From: Cordilura impudica
Taxonomy: Eukaryota > Arthropoda > Insecta > Diptera > Scathophagidae
Length of the DNA: 64,000 nucleotides
NCBI GenBank assembly: GCA_963682025.1
Contig: OY821521.1
Span: forward strand, 119,761,520 to 119,825,519
Reading direction: 5' to 3'
Part shown: piece by piece, positions 1-11,394 of the stretch
How the letters are laid out: every line of letters starts with the position of its first letter
How positions within the stretch are numbered: position 1 is the stretch's first letter
The notes under the pieces: generated by a model
The model's input: the letters and a program-made list of their open reading frames with translations, nothing else
Told to the model about the DNA's origin: nothing
The model's database searches: none
Program-made: the position numbers and the translations under genes

Positions 1-7
1 AAAATTT

Positions 8-1615
8 TTGAATTATCATACAAAACAAATGCTTGTTTTACTTGTGGACACAGGAGCAGACATATGTCTAATAAAAAAGGAAAATCTTGGGGAAGATAAT
101 TTCGTCAACAAACGGAACATAACATCAATTAGTGGTATAGGAAATGGAGTAATTAAGTCAATAGGTTCAACCGATCTGGAGATTAGCAGAAAGGATTTTA
201 CAGTAACCTATGAATTTCATGTGGTACACAATGACTTCCCTATACCATGTAGCGGAATCATAGGGATAAATTTTTTGAAAACTTTCAAATGTAGCATTGA
301 CTTTATGCAAGATAAAGAATGTCTTATTATGAGACCTAAATATTTTCGAACCCTAACAATTCCGATACATCACACGTACACTGATGACTACGTCATTCTA
401 CCAGCAAGGGCTCAGGTAATACGTAAAATACCATTTAACACTCAGTATAAGGAACTACTGGTATTGAACCAGGAAATAAAACCAGGCGTATACATTGCAA
501 ATACATTAGTTCAAGGCAATAACGCGTATGTCAGAATTCTTAACGCTAACGAAGAAATTATGACACTGAATATTAATGACATTAGAACTGAGAATTTGGA
601 CGAGTACGATGTTATATATCCGAATAACGAGCAGAAAATGGACAATAGGAAAGATAAAATTTTGGAAAAATTATCGAAAAATTTCCCTAAAGAATTCAAA
701 AGTGAACTCACGACATTGTGCACAGATTATTCTGATACATTCGCTTTGGAAACGGAGAAAATTTCCACAAACAATTTCTACAAACAGCATATAAGGCTAG
801 GTGATAACACACCAACATATATAAAAAATTATAGAACCCCACATTCACAAAAATTAGAAGTAGAGAAACAAGTGAGAAAATTAATAGATGATGATATAGT
901 AGAACCATCAATGTCAGAGTACAACAGTCCGTTGCTGATTGTACCAAAAAAGGGACTCCCAAACTCGACAGAGAAAAGGTGGCGATTAGTGGTAGACTAC
1001 CGCCAAGTAAATAAAAGATTATTAGCAGATAAATTCCCACTTTCAAGAATAGAGGACATTCTTGATCAATTGGGTAGAGCAAAATACTTTTCGTGCCTTG
1101 ACTTAATGTCAGGTTTTCATCAAATTGAGCTACATGAAGACTCAAGAGACATAACGTCATTTTCAACCGAAAATGGTTCTTATCGTTTCAAACGACTCCC
1201 TTACGGACTAAAGATAGCTTCAAATTCGTTTCAGCGTATGATGACTCTAGCATTCACTGGTTTGAAACCATCCCAAGCATTTCTGTACATGGATGACTTA
1301 GTTGTGATAGGCTGCTCTGCAAAACATATGTTGAAGAACTTAACAGATGTTTTTGATCTTTGCCGAAAACACAATCTAAAGTTGCGTCTTGAAAAATGTA
1401 AATTCTTTATGTACGAGGTTACTTACCTAGGGCATAAATGCACTAATGAAGGCATTTTACCAGATGATGGAAAGAATTCGGCAATTAGACATTACCCAGT
1501 ACCATCAAATGCGGATGAAGCTAGAAGATTCATTGCTTTCTGTAACTATTATAGAAGGTTTATTGGCAATTTTGCTGATTACTCCCGTCATATAACGAGA
1601 CGAAGAAAGGAGTAG
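8..1615 (+). pseudogene. pol: pol 5' part: aspartic protease and reverse transcriptase, copy A
   Basis: The frame encodes a retropepsin-like protease with the motif VDTGAD near residue 14 and a GIIGINFL segment near residue 83, then a Ty3-type reverse transcriptase with LVVDYRQVNKR, the FSCLDLMSGFHQIEL palm motif and the catalytic YMDD box. The frame ends at a TAG at 1613-1615, just after the RT thumb. The next stretch of pol continues in another frame with no gap in homology, so this is a one-base-type frameshift and not a domain end. The true start lies upstream of the window. The same break is present in copy B. Confidence 0.88.
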
Positions 1616-2404
1616 AATTCTGTTGGACGACCGAATGCCAACAATCTTTTGAATATTTGAAAAACGCTCTACTCAGCCCACAGATACTACAGTATCCGAA
1701 CTTCACCAAAGAATTTTGTATCACAACGGATGCAAGTAAACATGCATGCGGTGCAGTTTTGACACAGGAGTATAATGGTAGACAACTACCAATATCATAT
1801 GCTTCGAAATGTTTTACGAAAGGTGAAAGCAATAAATCAACAATTGAGCAGGAACTCACTGCAATTCATTGGGCAATCCAATACTTTAGACCATATATAT
1901 ATGGTAAACATTTTTTGGTAAAAACAGATCATCGGCCATTAACTTACTTATTTTCCATGAAAAACCCCAGCTCAAAGCTGACTAGAATTAGACTAGATCT
2001 AGAGGAATACGACTTTACAGTCGAGTATCTCAGAGGCAAAGATAATTATGTAGCAGATGCACTATCACGTATAACGATAGATGATCTGAAGAATATAAAT
2101 ATAGATAAAGCAGTTCTCAAGGTAAAAACGAGATCGGTTACATCAAAACTAGACTTGAATAAAAATAATAACGAGAAAGAGAATAATAACCCATCTGACG
2201 TCAGGCGATACCATAAGCTCGAGATGACTTCAGACCATTGTTTATTGAAACATGGCAAACGGAAAATAGAGAAAATATTAATAAATGATTTATTTACTAA
2301 AGGGAAAATTGACTTCGGACAGTTATTCCCCAGGTTAGACTCACTAACCGGTAAATATAAAATAAATAAAGTACGAATGGCACCTAATGAGAAAATTTTC
2401 GAAT
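1616..2404 (+). pseudogene. pol: pol middle part: RNase H and connector, truncated, copy A
   Basis: After the frameshift the reading frame resumes in the tether and RNase H domain. The RNase H signature TTDASKHACGAVL, the ELTAIHWAI helix and TDHRPLTYLF are visible, followed by the region that normally joins RNase H to the integrase zinc finger. Homology to copy B stops at about 2404, inside the connector, and the frame ends by chance at 2430. No integrase follows. The fragment cannot give a working polyprotein. Confidence 0.85.
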
Positions 2405-4539
2405 TATTTACGTTAATACAATTCACATAACCTTTTTATCATAACCCAACAAAAATTATATTAAATAAGGTATATGTACATATATATAAAAAAATCACAA
2501 AAGGTTATACAAAATATAAGGAAATAACTAAGATATATAAATAAAATCTTTTTTTTTTACAAGATATTCGCTAAAATCGGTGCTGAAGTTAATAAAGAGA
2601 AAAAAACACTTAATCACAAATTAATTTGGTTCCCAAACTCAAACCACATAAAGACGCAAAGCCTACAAAGTTTATATCGACTCCATTTTCGAGTCACGCA
2701 CTAACACACAAAAAAAAAACAAAATGGCCTACCTAACGAGCTCTCTAGGATAGGTACCCAAAAGCACTAAATTCTGGCTAATACGCCACAAAAAAACACA
2801 CTACTTGACCCGAACTTTGTACACTTCACACAAACGCGTATACACAATCGAAATAAAAAAAAATTTTAAATTAAGGCACTAACAAATAAAATTAAATTTA
2901 AATTTAACACTACATTTATATAAAACAAAACACTTATACTAACTTAAAAATTTCCCTAACAAGATTTGTTCCTCCTCAACCTTAAACAAATATTTACTTG
3001 ATTCAGTTTTTATTTAAAATTTTACTTCTAGTTAACCAATTTTACATTACTTTAATCTACTCCTTTTTTTTTTTAAATTCAGACTTTTAACCTCATAGAT
3101 TTATTTTTTTAATTTAAATTTTTATTCACTTTCTCCTTTTTGTCAAAGTTTCACTTCTCATCTACAAAATTCAAATGCACCACTTATCTGTCTTATACTA
3201 TCCCGGCAAATAGCACTCGACGTGGCGCCTCAGCAGCGACCTTTGGTCACTTTGCACACAATGCCACACCAAAACCGAAACAACTAGCCAATATATGGGT
3301 TACCTTATTTCCTCCTGTGGTATTTACCGCATACACCTTCCGTTTCTTATTTAATACTTTCTGCTTCACGACCAGGATAGCTTCCGCCACAGATAGTTTC
3401 ACCTCACTCGCACACCTCGGACTTTCTTTCCGTCACCAACACCACAATCACCTCCAAAAACTTATATTCCTTTCTTTTTTGAACAGGTATGGAATTTGCT
3501 CTCGAATCTTCCAACTTATTTTTCTCCCACCTTCCGAATTTAAATTCAAATCTCCAACACAAAAATAATTGGTATACATAAAACTTGGTATGCCCAAAAA
3601 AACAAATATGGAGGATACCAAAACTAATCGACACAAATTGTGGTGTATATCTCAACAGTTATTTTTTGACAATCTCCCGTTTTCTTGCCTATCTCCCCTA
3701 AATATACTCTCGGCTTACTTCCACCTAAACCGACCACTACACTGACATTTTCCATCAATTTCCATACATTTTCCATCCATTTCCATACATTTTCCAAACA
3801 TTTATAACGGACACGGCATAAAACAAAACACCTAAACATCATTGTCATTCTTACCCAGTTGCCGAGTCCTTATGAATGGGCGTAACATAAAAATACACCC
3901 CTATTATTCCATACATCCCAACTCTCAACTCGGCACCTCTTTCTTTTTCCCTATTGTGAATGACCGTTTTACACATTTCCGCCGTACCAAAGCTGCGTTC
4001 ACACTACGTGTTTTGCTTGTGTTTTTCTTAGTTTCTTAGCACGTGTAATTTGTACACATAGTGTGAACCCTTTCAAACATTGCTTATGTACAACACATTT
4101 TGCAAGACATATGTAAATTTTTCAATTAGAGCAGGTTCTATTTTGGCAAGACAAACATATGAAAACACAACACTGCTTGTGGCGAAAGAAAAAAAGAATA
4201 AATTTTAAAGATTAATATTGAAAGAAAAATAAATTGTGTAGTATTAATTAACAATTAAAAAATATATAACTTTTTTCTTAACAATAAATCTTTGTAAATT
4301 CACAAATTAAATCAGCTATTGTTTACATTTAGAGGTTATGTCATACGGAAATACATATGCACGTGTGATAGCAAAAATTATGAATCGTATGTAGAAGACA
4401 ATTTTGACAGACATGAGGAATTTCATATGGATAAAAAAGTGACAGTACATATGTAAAAAACACTTCGTGTAGTAGCACCTTAAATAATATAATCAAAAAA
4501 ACCTATTAGCACTAATAAAAATTTTCTCTCTTTTCAGGT
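2405..4539. other. AT-rich non-coding stretch, no gene recognised
   Basis: No reading frame here has a credible start and a recognisable domain. The frame at 3140-3568 begins without ATG and has low-complexity composition. At 3744-3805 there is a short imperfect repeat of TTCCATACATTTTCC. At about 3995-4060 a sequence CACACTACGTG is followed by an inverted CATAGTGTGAA, and a related CGTGTAGTAGCACC lies near 4467-4480, which could be the remains of a small terminal-inverted-repeat element, but the match is weak. Confidence 0.5.
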
Positions 4540-4849
4540 CACCCACCCCAACTTTACTCTGCACCAACACACATCCACTAAAGGCAAACTAACATTATCG
4601 TTAAGGAGCATGAGCCGCATTTTAAACAATATACAAAAATACTAGCGGTAGGAGAATTATTGAAAATATTTCAAACACCAGAAGAAACTCAATAAATTAT
4701 AGAAATATCCAACGGAGATTGCAAAGGCATTGAACAAGGTAACATTAAAGATGAACATCACATTAACACAAATCCATCGGGTATTGGCACAATTCAAGGA
4801 GTTAAGAAAAAAAATGACAACCTATTTGACGAAAAGAAAACATTTCAAG

Positions 4850-4916
4850 GTTAGTTGAAAGAATTTAAAACAATATTAATAAATTTCTTTAAGAAATGTT
4901 TTTGCTTTTTGTTTAG
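4850..4916 (+). other. Probable small intron in the zinc-finger pseudogene
   Basis: The segment begins with GTTAGT after AAG and ends with a T-rich tract and TTTGTTTAG. Its 67-bp length fits the usual size of small fly introns. It supports the view that the zinc-finger sequence came from a genomic copy and not from a reverse-transcribed mRNA. The match is by eye only. Confidence 0.5.
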
Positions 4917-5310
4917 TTAAAAAAAAACCTCGTTCTTTGGACATCTTCAAATTGTGAAATCAACCATTGCATTGCTTGTGAGCCGCTCTAATTTTACCTC
5001 ATCTTAAACATTCTAAAGAAACGCCTCATCTTTGTTCTCATTGTGGTAAGGGATTTCAGTGGAAACAAGGTATCGGCAAAGTAGGCAAAATAGTCTCGTA
5101 ATCTTTTTGCAACCCTTACCCACCGAACAATCGGCTGTCAGTAAACCCAAAAAGAAAAAAGGATTTTATTTCTGCCTCTATTGTTATTGCATTTGATTTA
5201 TTTCCTTGAACTCCTAGTTTTGCCTTATGAACATGTTTTCCTGGAGAATTTACCGGACGCTGAGTGCTATGAAAAGAGTTATATGCATCGAGATATTATC
5301 TATTATCTTT

Positions 5311-5660
5311 TAAATAACACCCACCAATATACAACCACCAACCATTCACCCACCAATCCCACCGAACAAGAAATGTTTTTAAAACACCCACCAATATACA
5401 ACCATTCACCCACCAATCCCACCGAACAAGAAATGTTTTTTAAATAACACCCACCAATATGCAACCTAAATCCTTCACCCACCAATTCCACCGAACAAGA
5501 AATGTTTTTTAAATAACACCCACCAATATACAACCATTCACCCACCAATCCCACCGAACAAGAAATGTTTTTAAAATAACACCCACCAATATGCAACCAC
5601 CAACTATTCACCCACCAATCCCACCGAACAAGAAATGTTTTTTAAATAACACCCACCATT
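5311..5660 (+). repeat. Minisatellite, about five copies of a 65-68 bp unit
   Basis: The unit contains ACACCCACCAATAT, CAACC, TTCACCCACCAAT and CCACCGAACAAGAAATG followed by a T run. Copies begin near 5314, 5382, 5447, 5514 and 5581, and differ by small indels and substitutions. A related CCCTTACCCACCGAACAA occurs earlier, at 5112-5130, which may be the seed of the expansion. The array lies inside the zinc-finger pseudogene. Confidence 0.85.
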
Positions 5661-6333
5661 TGCCAGTTCATAATGCGGAGAAACGTATGCTGTGCGATGT
5701 TTGTGGTATAGTACCATGCATATGAAAGCTTTAAAATCTCATACACTGCGACATGCTGCACAACCTTTTCAGTGTCCTCATCCGGAATGCCATCATCAAG
5801 CTAATCGTAAGGAAAATTTAAAGCTACACATAGAAACTCATAAGCAAGATTGACCATTCGTTTGTGAAATTTGTGGTTGCAAGTTTAGTTTTTCGAAAAA
5901 TCTTAAACGTCACGCCATGAAACATTCTTCGGACATTAAAAGACGTCCTCGCAAAGTGATAACGGAAAGAAAAATAAAACCTTTGAAACCCAACGGTGAT
6001 TTTGTTTGAATTAATGATAATACCACTAATAACTTATATCGGTCTCACATATCTCTAATATATAAATGCTTTTGATTCAAATTCTTAAATAAATCCTACG
6101 TCTATAGAACCAAAAAAAAACCCATATCTCAAATTAAACACCATGCATCTACAGCAGCAAAAAAAAAAAAAACAAATCACCGCCAATTAAATAAACCCCC
6201 CATGGCAAAAACACCCAAAGACCACAGCTTCAGCACCCTACATCCACAGTAAAAAAAAATCAAATGACATTATAACAAAACCTACATCTTATATTAGAAC
6301 TACTCTATTTATACTTTATTTATTTCTTTTCAG

Positions 6334-6630
6334 CTCTACCAGTGAACAAAAATATAAACAACAATATGAACAACCCGCAATCGCACATACAGGTGACACC
6401 ACAACTAGTAACGCAGGTATTCAGGCACACGTTTTTCTAACATCTAAATATCATTATTTACTTTCTTCCAGGCCACTCAACTGTCGCGTTACTTCGGTGA
6501 AATTTTAAAAATGCTTGAAGTGGCCAGATCGTGGTTGTTGCTGGTATGCTTGCGTGAGCGCGGCTATGGCTCGTCGGATGGGGAGGATCTTTTAACCGGG
6601 AGCCGGGGCCGGGAGCAACGACAAAAATAA
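6334..6630 (+). pseudogene. Small two-exon coding fragment of unknown identity
   Basis: A T-rich tract ending in TTTTCAG at 6327-6333 precedes an open exon (6334-6416) that reads ...NNPQSHIQVTPQLVTQ. A 55-bp intron with GTATTC donor and CTTCCAG acceptor (6417-6471) joins it in phase to a second exon reading ATQLSRYFGEILKMLEVARS and on to a stop at 6628-6630. The G+C content rises sharply towards the end. I do not recognise the protein. No start codon or upstream exon was identified, so it may be a fragment of a host gene carried along with the neighbouring zinc-finger copy. Confidence 0.45.
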
Positions 6631-7399
6631 AAAAAAATCATACCAGTCTAAAGCTAAATGTATTTTGGGTTAATTTTGGGGAAACCCGAAGCAATAATGA
6701 ATCGAAAGAGATAAAATTGACTAAAAGAAAAAAAAAATGACCGACGATACAAAAAGAGAAAACATACGGCAGTTGGACGCACTAGCTGTTGAAAGGTTTT
6801 GTTTCAACTTTATGGCGGCCCTTCCCTCTTGGAACCACATGGTCCCACCTTTGACAAACCTCTGCCATTATTTTCGAGGATGCCCCTACCTCTAGCTCTA
6901 CTTACCCTTTCATTACCTTATTCCAAAAACCTACTCTAATAACGAGTCCATTACTTCATTTTAGAATTCACTTACAAAAGGATTTATTTAAAATTATAGA
7001 GGTATGTATATGTTTATAGCTAATGGGTGTTAGTATATAAATGTAATTAAAAATATATATCTTAAATATTTACAATAGGTACAAAAAAACTTAAATAAAA
7101 ATTCTACTATACTTTTTCTTACTCAATGGCTAGATGATGAACGATGATTTGATGATAACTCCATAGACGACTCCGTTAGTATAAGTTGGTGGTTTGGTGG
7201 TGGAGCTATTACATTTGGCTGAGCTGGTACATGGGATTGTGTTGGTGCCTTTGCTGGATGACCACCAGGCCTGCAGTTGATTCGACGAAAGCTGGACATA
7301 TTAAAAAAAACTTTTCTTTTCTTAGGTTTTTGTCTTTTCTGGGCTCTATTTTAAAAGCATATTTTTTTTTGCGACCTTACAAATTTAACATAGTGTAAC
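6631..7399. other. Non-coding stretch, nothing recognised
   Basis: This AT-rich stretch has no open frame with recognisable content. The frame at 7186-7398 is mostly tryptophan- and phenylalanine-rich translation of G- and T-rich sequence and is taken as chance. Confidence 0.5.
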
Positions 7400-8400
7400 C
7401 CTTTTTTTCAGGTGATCAAAATTTACATGTTATTCTTTCAGGTTTTATTTTCTATGAAATTTACATTTTACCTTTATCTTTTCAGGTTATCAATGTTCAC
7501 AAAATTTATATTTTACAATGTTCCTTTTCAGGTTACCAAAGTTTGATTATTCACGTGGTTTTTTTTACTATATTTTACTCGGTTAATTTTTAACACTTCT
7601 TATTTTCAGGGTTTTTCTATATTTTATGTCTATATTTCTATATATATTACTTAATTGTCATACTTTTTACTATCTTTCAGGACTTATTTTTTTCTAAATT
7701 TATATTTTACATTGTTAATTTTTGTAACTTTTTATTTTCAGGGTTTGTCTATATTCTACGTCTATATTTCTATATATTACTAAATTTTGATACTTTCTAC
7801 TGTCTTTCCGATCTTATTTTCTACTAAATTTATATTTTACATTGTTCTTTTTTGACACTTTTTATTTTCAGGATTTCCTTCTTATATGTCTATATTGTTA
7901 AATAGTAGTACTTTTTATCTTCAGGTTTTCTCCTATGTTTTACAATTTATGTCTCTATTGTTAACTTTTAATATACTTTCTTTTATTTTCAGGTTTTCTT
8001 CACGTTTTTACCTTACATGTCATTAATTTTTACTATCTTTTATTTGCAGGTTTTTTTTTTATATGTTACAATATATATCACTCTAGTTAACTTGCAATAC
8101 CTTTTTATTTTCAGGTTTTCTTCACGTTTTTACATTACATGTCATTAATTTTTACTATCTTTTGTTTACAGGTTTTTTTTCTATATGTTACAATATATAT
8201 ATATCACTCTTGTTAACTTTCAATACCTTTTTATTTTCAGGTTTTCTTCGATATTTCAACCCTCTAGGTCTATGTTTTTAATTCTTTTTATATTTTATAC
8301 CCGTATGTCTATATGGCTTTTCACAAACTTAACATGTCACTGTATTCTTTTATCACTTTTTCAATCCTTTTTTTTTTTTTGCTGTCAGCTATCATTTTTT
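7400..8400 (+). repeat. T-rich degenerate repeat array with about 15 splice-acceptor-like motifs
   Basis: A pyrimidine tract followed by CAGG recurs at roughly 7405, 7437, 7487, 7528, 7606, 7676, 7737, 7869, 7921, 7990, 8046, 8112, 8169 and 8238, with a degenerate copy near 8384. The longer context TTTTTATTTTCAGG plus TTTTCTTC and ACATTACATGTC repeats with periods of about 65 and 130 bases in the right half. Each motif has the form of a fly 3' splice site. I found no coding frame that uses them. Confidence 0.7.
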
Positions 8401-8429
8401 TTCTATCTGTCACCTTTCACATCTTATAC

Positions 8430-9780
8430 CAAACTGAACGTGCGTGCCGATACGTGCGTGCCGATAGCCTCGAAAAAATAGTTGGCAACGCGAAATTTTT
8501 AAAATGTATTCCAATGCTTATGGGAGTGGATTCTCCAGTTTAGGATAACTAATTTAAACAGGAATAATACATAAATAAATATTAGAACATTTATAGAGCA
8601 TAAATTCTTGTTTTTTATTGGGATTTATTGTGGCCGGGATACTCCAAGGAAGCTTCCAGCACAATGGAGCGTCGTACCATGGAGCACGATATGTTATATT
8701 GAAGCTTAGGCAAAGGCGGATATAAAAAGTCTTCCGTGCAATAAATTTGCCAGCACGTTTCTGGACAAACTGGGAATCTTCATTTTTGTGGTCAAACACA
8801 CTTTTTGGACAAACTAAGCTCCGTACCAAGGGGCACGGCATGTCAAATTGAAGCTTAGGCATAGGCGGATATAAAAAGTCTTACGTGCAATAAATTTGCC
8901 TGCACGTTTCTGGAAAAACTGGGAATCTTTATTTTTGGCCAGACCCACTAATTAAGACCCAATTTTTAGACAAACTAAGCTTCGTACCATGTAGCACGGC
9001 ATGTCAAATTGAAGCTTAGGCAAAGGCAGACATAAAAAGTCTTCTGTGCAATAAATTTTCCAGCACGTTTCTTGAAAAACTGGGAATCTTTATTTTTGGC
9101 CAGCCCCACTAATTAAGACCCACTTTTTAGACAAACTAAGCTTCGTACCATGGAGCACGGCATGTCAAATTGAAGCTTAGGCAAAGGCGGATATAAAAAG
9201 TCTTCCGTGCAATAAATTTGCCAGCACGTTTCTAGAAAAACTGGGAATCTTTATTTTTGGCCAGACCCACTTTGTGGACAAACTAAGCTTCGTACCATTG
9301 AGCACGGCATGTCAAATTGAAGCTTAGGCAAAGGCAGATATAAAAAGTCTTCTGTGCAATAAATTTGCCAGCACGTTTCTGGACAAACTGGGAATATTTA
9401 TTTTTGTGGCCAAACCCACTATTTGGACAAACTAAGCTTCGTACCATGGAGCACGGCATGTCAAATTGAAGCCTAGGTATAGGCGGATATAAAAAGTCTT
9501 CCGTGCAGTAAATTTGCCAGCACGTTTCTAGAAAAACTGGGACTCTTTATTTTTGGCCAGACCCACTAATTAAGACCCACTTTTTAGACAAACTAAGCTT
9601 CGTACCATGGAGCACGGCATGTCAAATTGAAGCTTAGCCAAAGGCGTATATAAAAAGTCTTCCGTGCAATAAATTTGTTTTTGGCCAGACCCACTAATTA
9701 AGACCCACTTTTTAGACAAACTAAGCTTCGTACCATGGAGCACGGCATGTCAAATTGAAGCCTAGGTATAGGCGGATATC
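8430..9780 (+). mobile_element. Satellite-bearing repeat element A
   Basis: A unique leader (about 8440-8640, starting with GTGCGTGCCGATA repeated twice) is followed by a tandem array of a unit of about 165-178 bp from 8640 to 9780. The unit contains GGCATGTCAAATTGAAGC, GATATAAAAAGTCTTC and CTGGGAATCTTTATTTTTGG. Leader and unit both reappear, inverted and diverged, at 32520-34225, so the leader plus array behaves as one mobile unit. No coding frame is present. Non-autonomous Helitrons (DINE-1 group) of flies often carry internal tandem repeats of this size, but I cannot see diagnostic ends. Confidence 0.7.
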
Positions 9781-11391
9781 AATTTTCAATTATACATTTT
9801 TCCTTTATTTACATATTTTAACAAATTTGATATTTACATATGAGATCTTATCTTTACATATAGATATTGCAACAAATAATATATAGGATCTAAAGACATT
9901 AAATAGTTTTTATTTTATTTTTTAATGATTTTTAAAGGAAAATGGGAGGAAAAAAACCTTTATATGATTTAATAAATTCAAATACTATCTGAAAATATTT
10001 ATATGCTTATAGAAGGTTTATTAGAAATAATAGACCTCTATAAGCATATAATTTTCAATTTGGTGGTTTCTTTTTAATTTTACGTTATTTCTCTACATTC
10101 TCTTATCAGTGGGTAAGAGGAATTTTCAATTTTGGCAAAGTAATTATTGTTAATCCTTGTTATGAAATCGATAATTTTTTCATAACCTGTTTCTTCATGA
10201 AGAAGATTTGTAGGATACCTCCAGGGCTTTTTATTTATCATTTTAAGACATTTGTTTTGTATAATTTGTAAGCGTTTTAGGTGGCAGTTGGCAGCGTCAC
10301 TCCAAATAGGACACGCGTATGTTAGTATCGGCCTTATAACACTTTGAAGAGTAGATTTTTGTTTTTGGGGTTTAGAAATGACCTTCTATTTAGTAGTGGC
10401 CATAATGCTTTAAATGATTTTATTGCTTTTTGACACGTAGCCATAATATGTTGTTTAAAAGTAAGCTTTTTGTCCAAGACAACTCCGAGATATTTGACAT
10501 GATTAAGTACATTTATGGTATTATTCCCAATATGAAGATGACGTCTTGGCAGTCTTTTGGGAGATTTGTTGAACGGAAAAATAATTGCTTGGGTCTTGTT
10601 TGGATTAATTTTGATTTTCCATTTGTGAAAATATTTACTGCAATTTACAAGTCCCTTTTCTATTTTCTTCAGGAGTGCACTTGTAAGTTTGTTTGAAGAA
10701 ATTAACGCAGTATCATCTGCGTAGTAAGCAACTTTCATATACTTCGGAACTTTGAAATCGGATGTATATATCGAGTAAAGCAATGGCGACAAGACTGATC
10801 CTTGAGGTAACCCTGTGGTAATGGTTTTTGGAGATGATGTTTCATTAGTAATCGCAACTTTAAAGCTTCTGCCGTGAATGAAATCTGAAATAAGTTTGCA
10901 TAAATATTTTGGTACATTTGCATCAAGAAGTTTAAATACTAGGCCATTATGCCAAACGGTGTCAAACGCTTTTTCGATATCCAACAATATTAGACCCGTT
11001 GAACGTTTATTGTTTTTATTGCTGATTATTTGATTTTTAATTCTGTTTATTTGGTGAGTAGTGCTATGCCCTTTTTTAAATCCAAATTGTTCTTTAGCAA
11101 CAATAGAATTGGTCGTTACAAATTCACTAAGACGAGAATGTAAAATTTTTTCAAATATTTTACCAAAGTTACTTAATAGACTAAGAGGTCTATAGCTATT
11201 TGGGTTATTTTTGGGCTTGCTAGGTTTGTTGACAGCTATAACCTTAGCATTTTTGAAATGGTTTGGGAAATAGTTGAGTTTGATGCAGCTGTTAAATATT
11301 ATAACCAGTAATTTTAGAGCTTTGAGTGGTAGTTTCTTTAAGAGCAGGTTGGGAACATTGTCAAAACCAGGAGATTTTGAGGATTTTATTA
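9781..11391 (-). mobile_element. jockey-like LINE, 3' fragment (copy 1)
   Basis: This minus-strand fragment matches the 3' third of the LINE at 22637-31774. It starts abruptly at the satellite boundary on the left (3' UTR end, without a visible poly-A run) and stops on the right at the gag ATG of gypsy copy B. It contains the RT domain and the 3' UTR only. A unique 3' UTR segment with TAATAGACCTCTATAAGC near 10027-10044 is shared by both copies. Confidence 0.85.
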
Positions 11392-11394
11392 ATG
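10334..11394 (-). pseudogene. LINE reverse transcriptase fragment (jockey-like), copy 1
   Basis: The open frame carries non-LTR RT motifs in order: SYRPLSLLSNFGKIFEK, EQFGFKKGHSTTHQ, LLDIEKAFDTVWH, GLPQGSVLSPLLYSIY and the catalytic YADD. It is interrupted near 10334 by a frameshift relative to copy 2 (a small change in a T-rich stretch), so the last ~90 residues are out of frame. The endonuclease and ORF1 are absent because the copy ends at 11391-11394. The first dozen residues of the longer open frame come from the antisense of the adjoining gypsy gag. Confidence 0.85.

Larger units (their letters stand above)
1..2404 (+). mobile_element. Ty3/gypsy (mdg3-like) retrotransposon fragment, copy A
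   Basis: The fragment is cut on the left by the window edge and on the right by an abrupt change of sequence at about 2404. It matches 12280-14684 (copy B) base for base except for about five substitutions that I could see, so the two copies separated recently. It holds protease, reverse transcriptase, RNase H and the start of the spacer before integrase. Integrase, 3' UTR and LTR are missing; the bases after 2404 do not resemble the continuation in copy B. The family call rests on similarity of the protein to the complete element at 48187-55685. Confidence 0.9.
4540..6009 (+). pseudogene. Decayed C2H2 zinc-finger protein gene with an intron
   Basis: Fragments of C2H2 fingers can be read: one near 4998-5068 (CSHCGKGFQWKQ) and at least three between about 5655 and 5940, including CPHPECHHQ...H and CEICGCKFSFSKNLKRHAMKH, ending in a basic tail and a stop near 6009. 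A 67-bp intron with GTTAGT donor and TTTAG acceptor lies at 4850-4916, so this is not a processed copy. The frame is broken by a shift near 5710 and by an in-frame TGA near 5853, and a minisatellite (5311-5660) sits between the first and later fingers. C2H2 proteins bind DNA, but this copy looks dead. Confidence 0.72.

Noticed and set aside
708..1166. 152-codon minus-strand frame, also present at 12987-13445
   Set aside because: It is antisense to RT in both gypsy copies and is duplicated with them. The translation has no domain.
3140..3568. 142-codon open frame in the non-coding stretch
   Set aside because: It starts without ATG, has low-complexity composition and resembles no family.
4000..4485. 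Small terminal-inverted-repeat element
   Set aside because: The two ends match only loosely and no target duplication was found.
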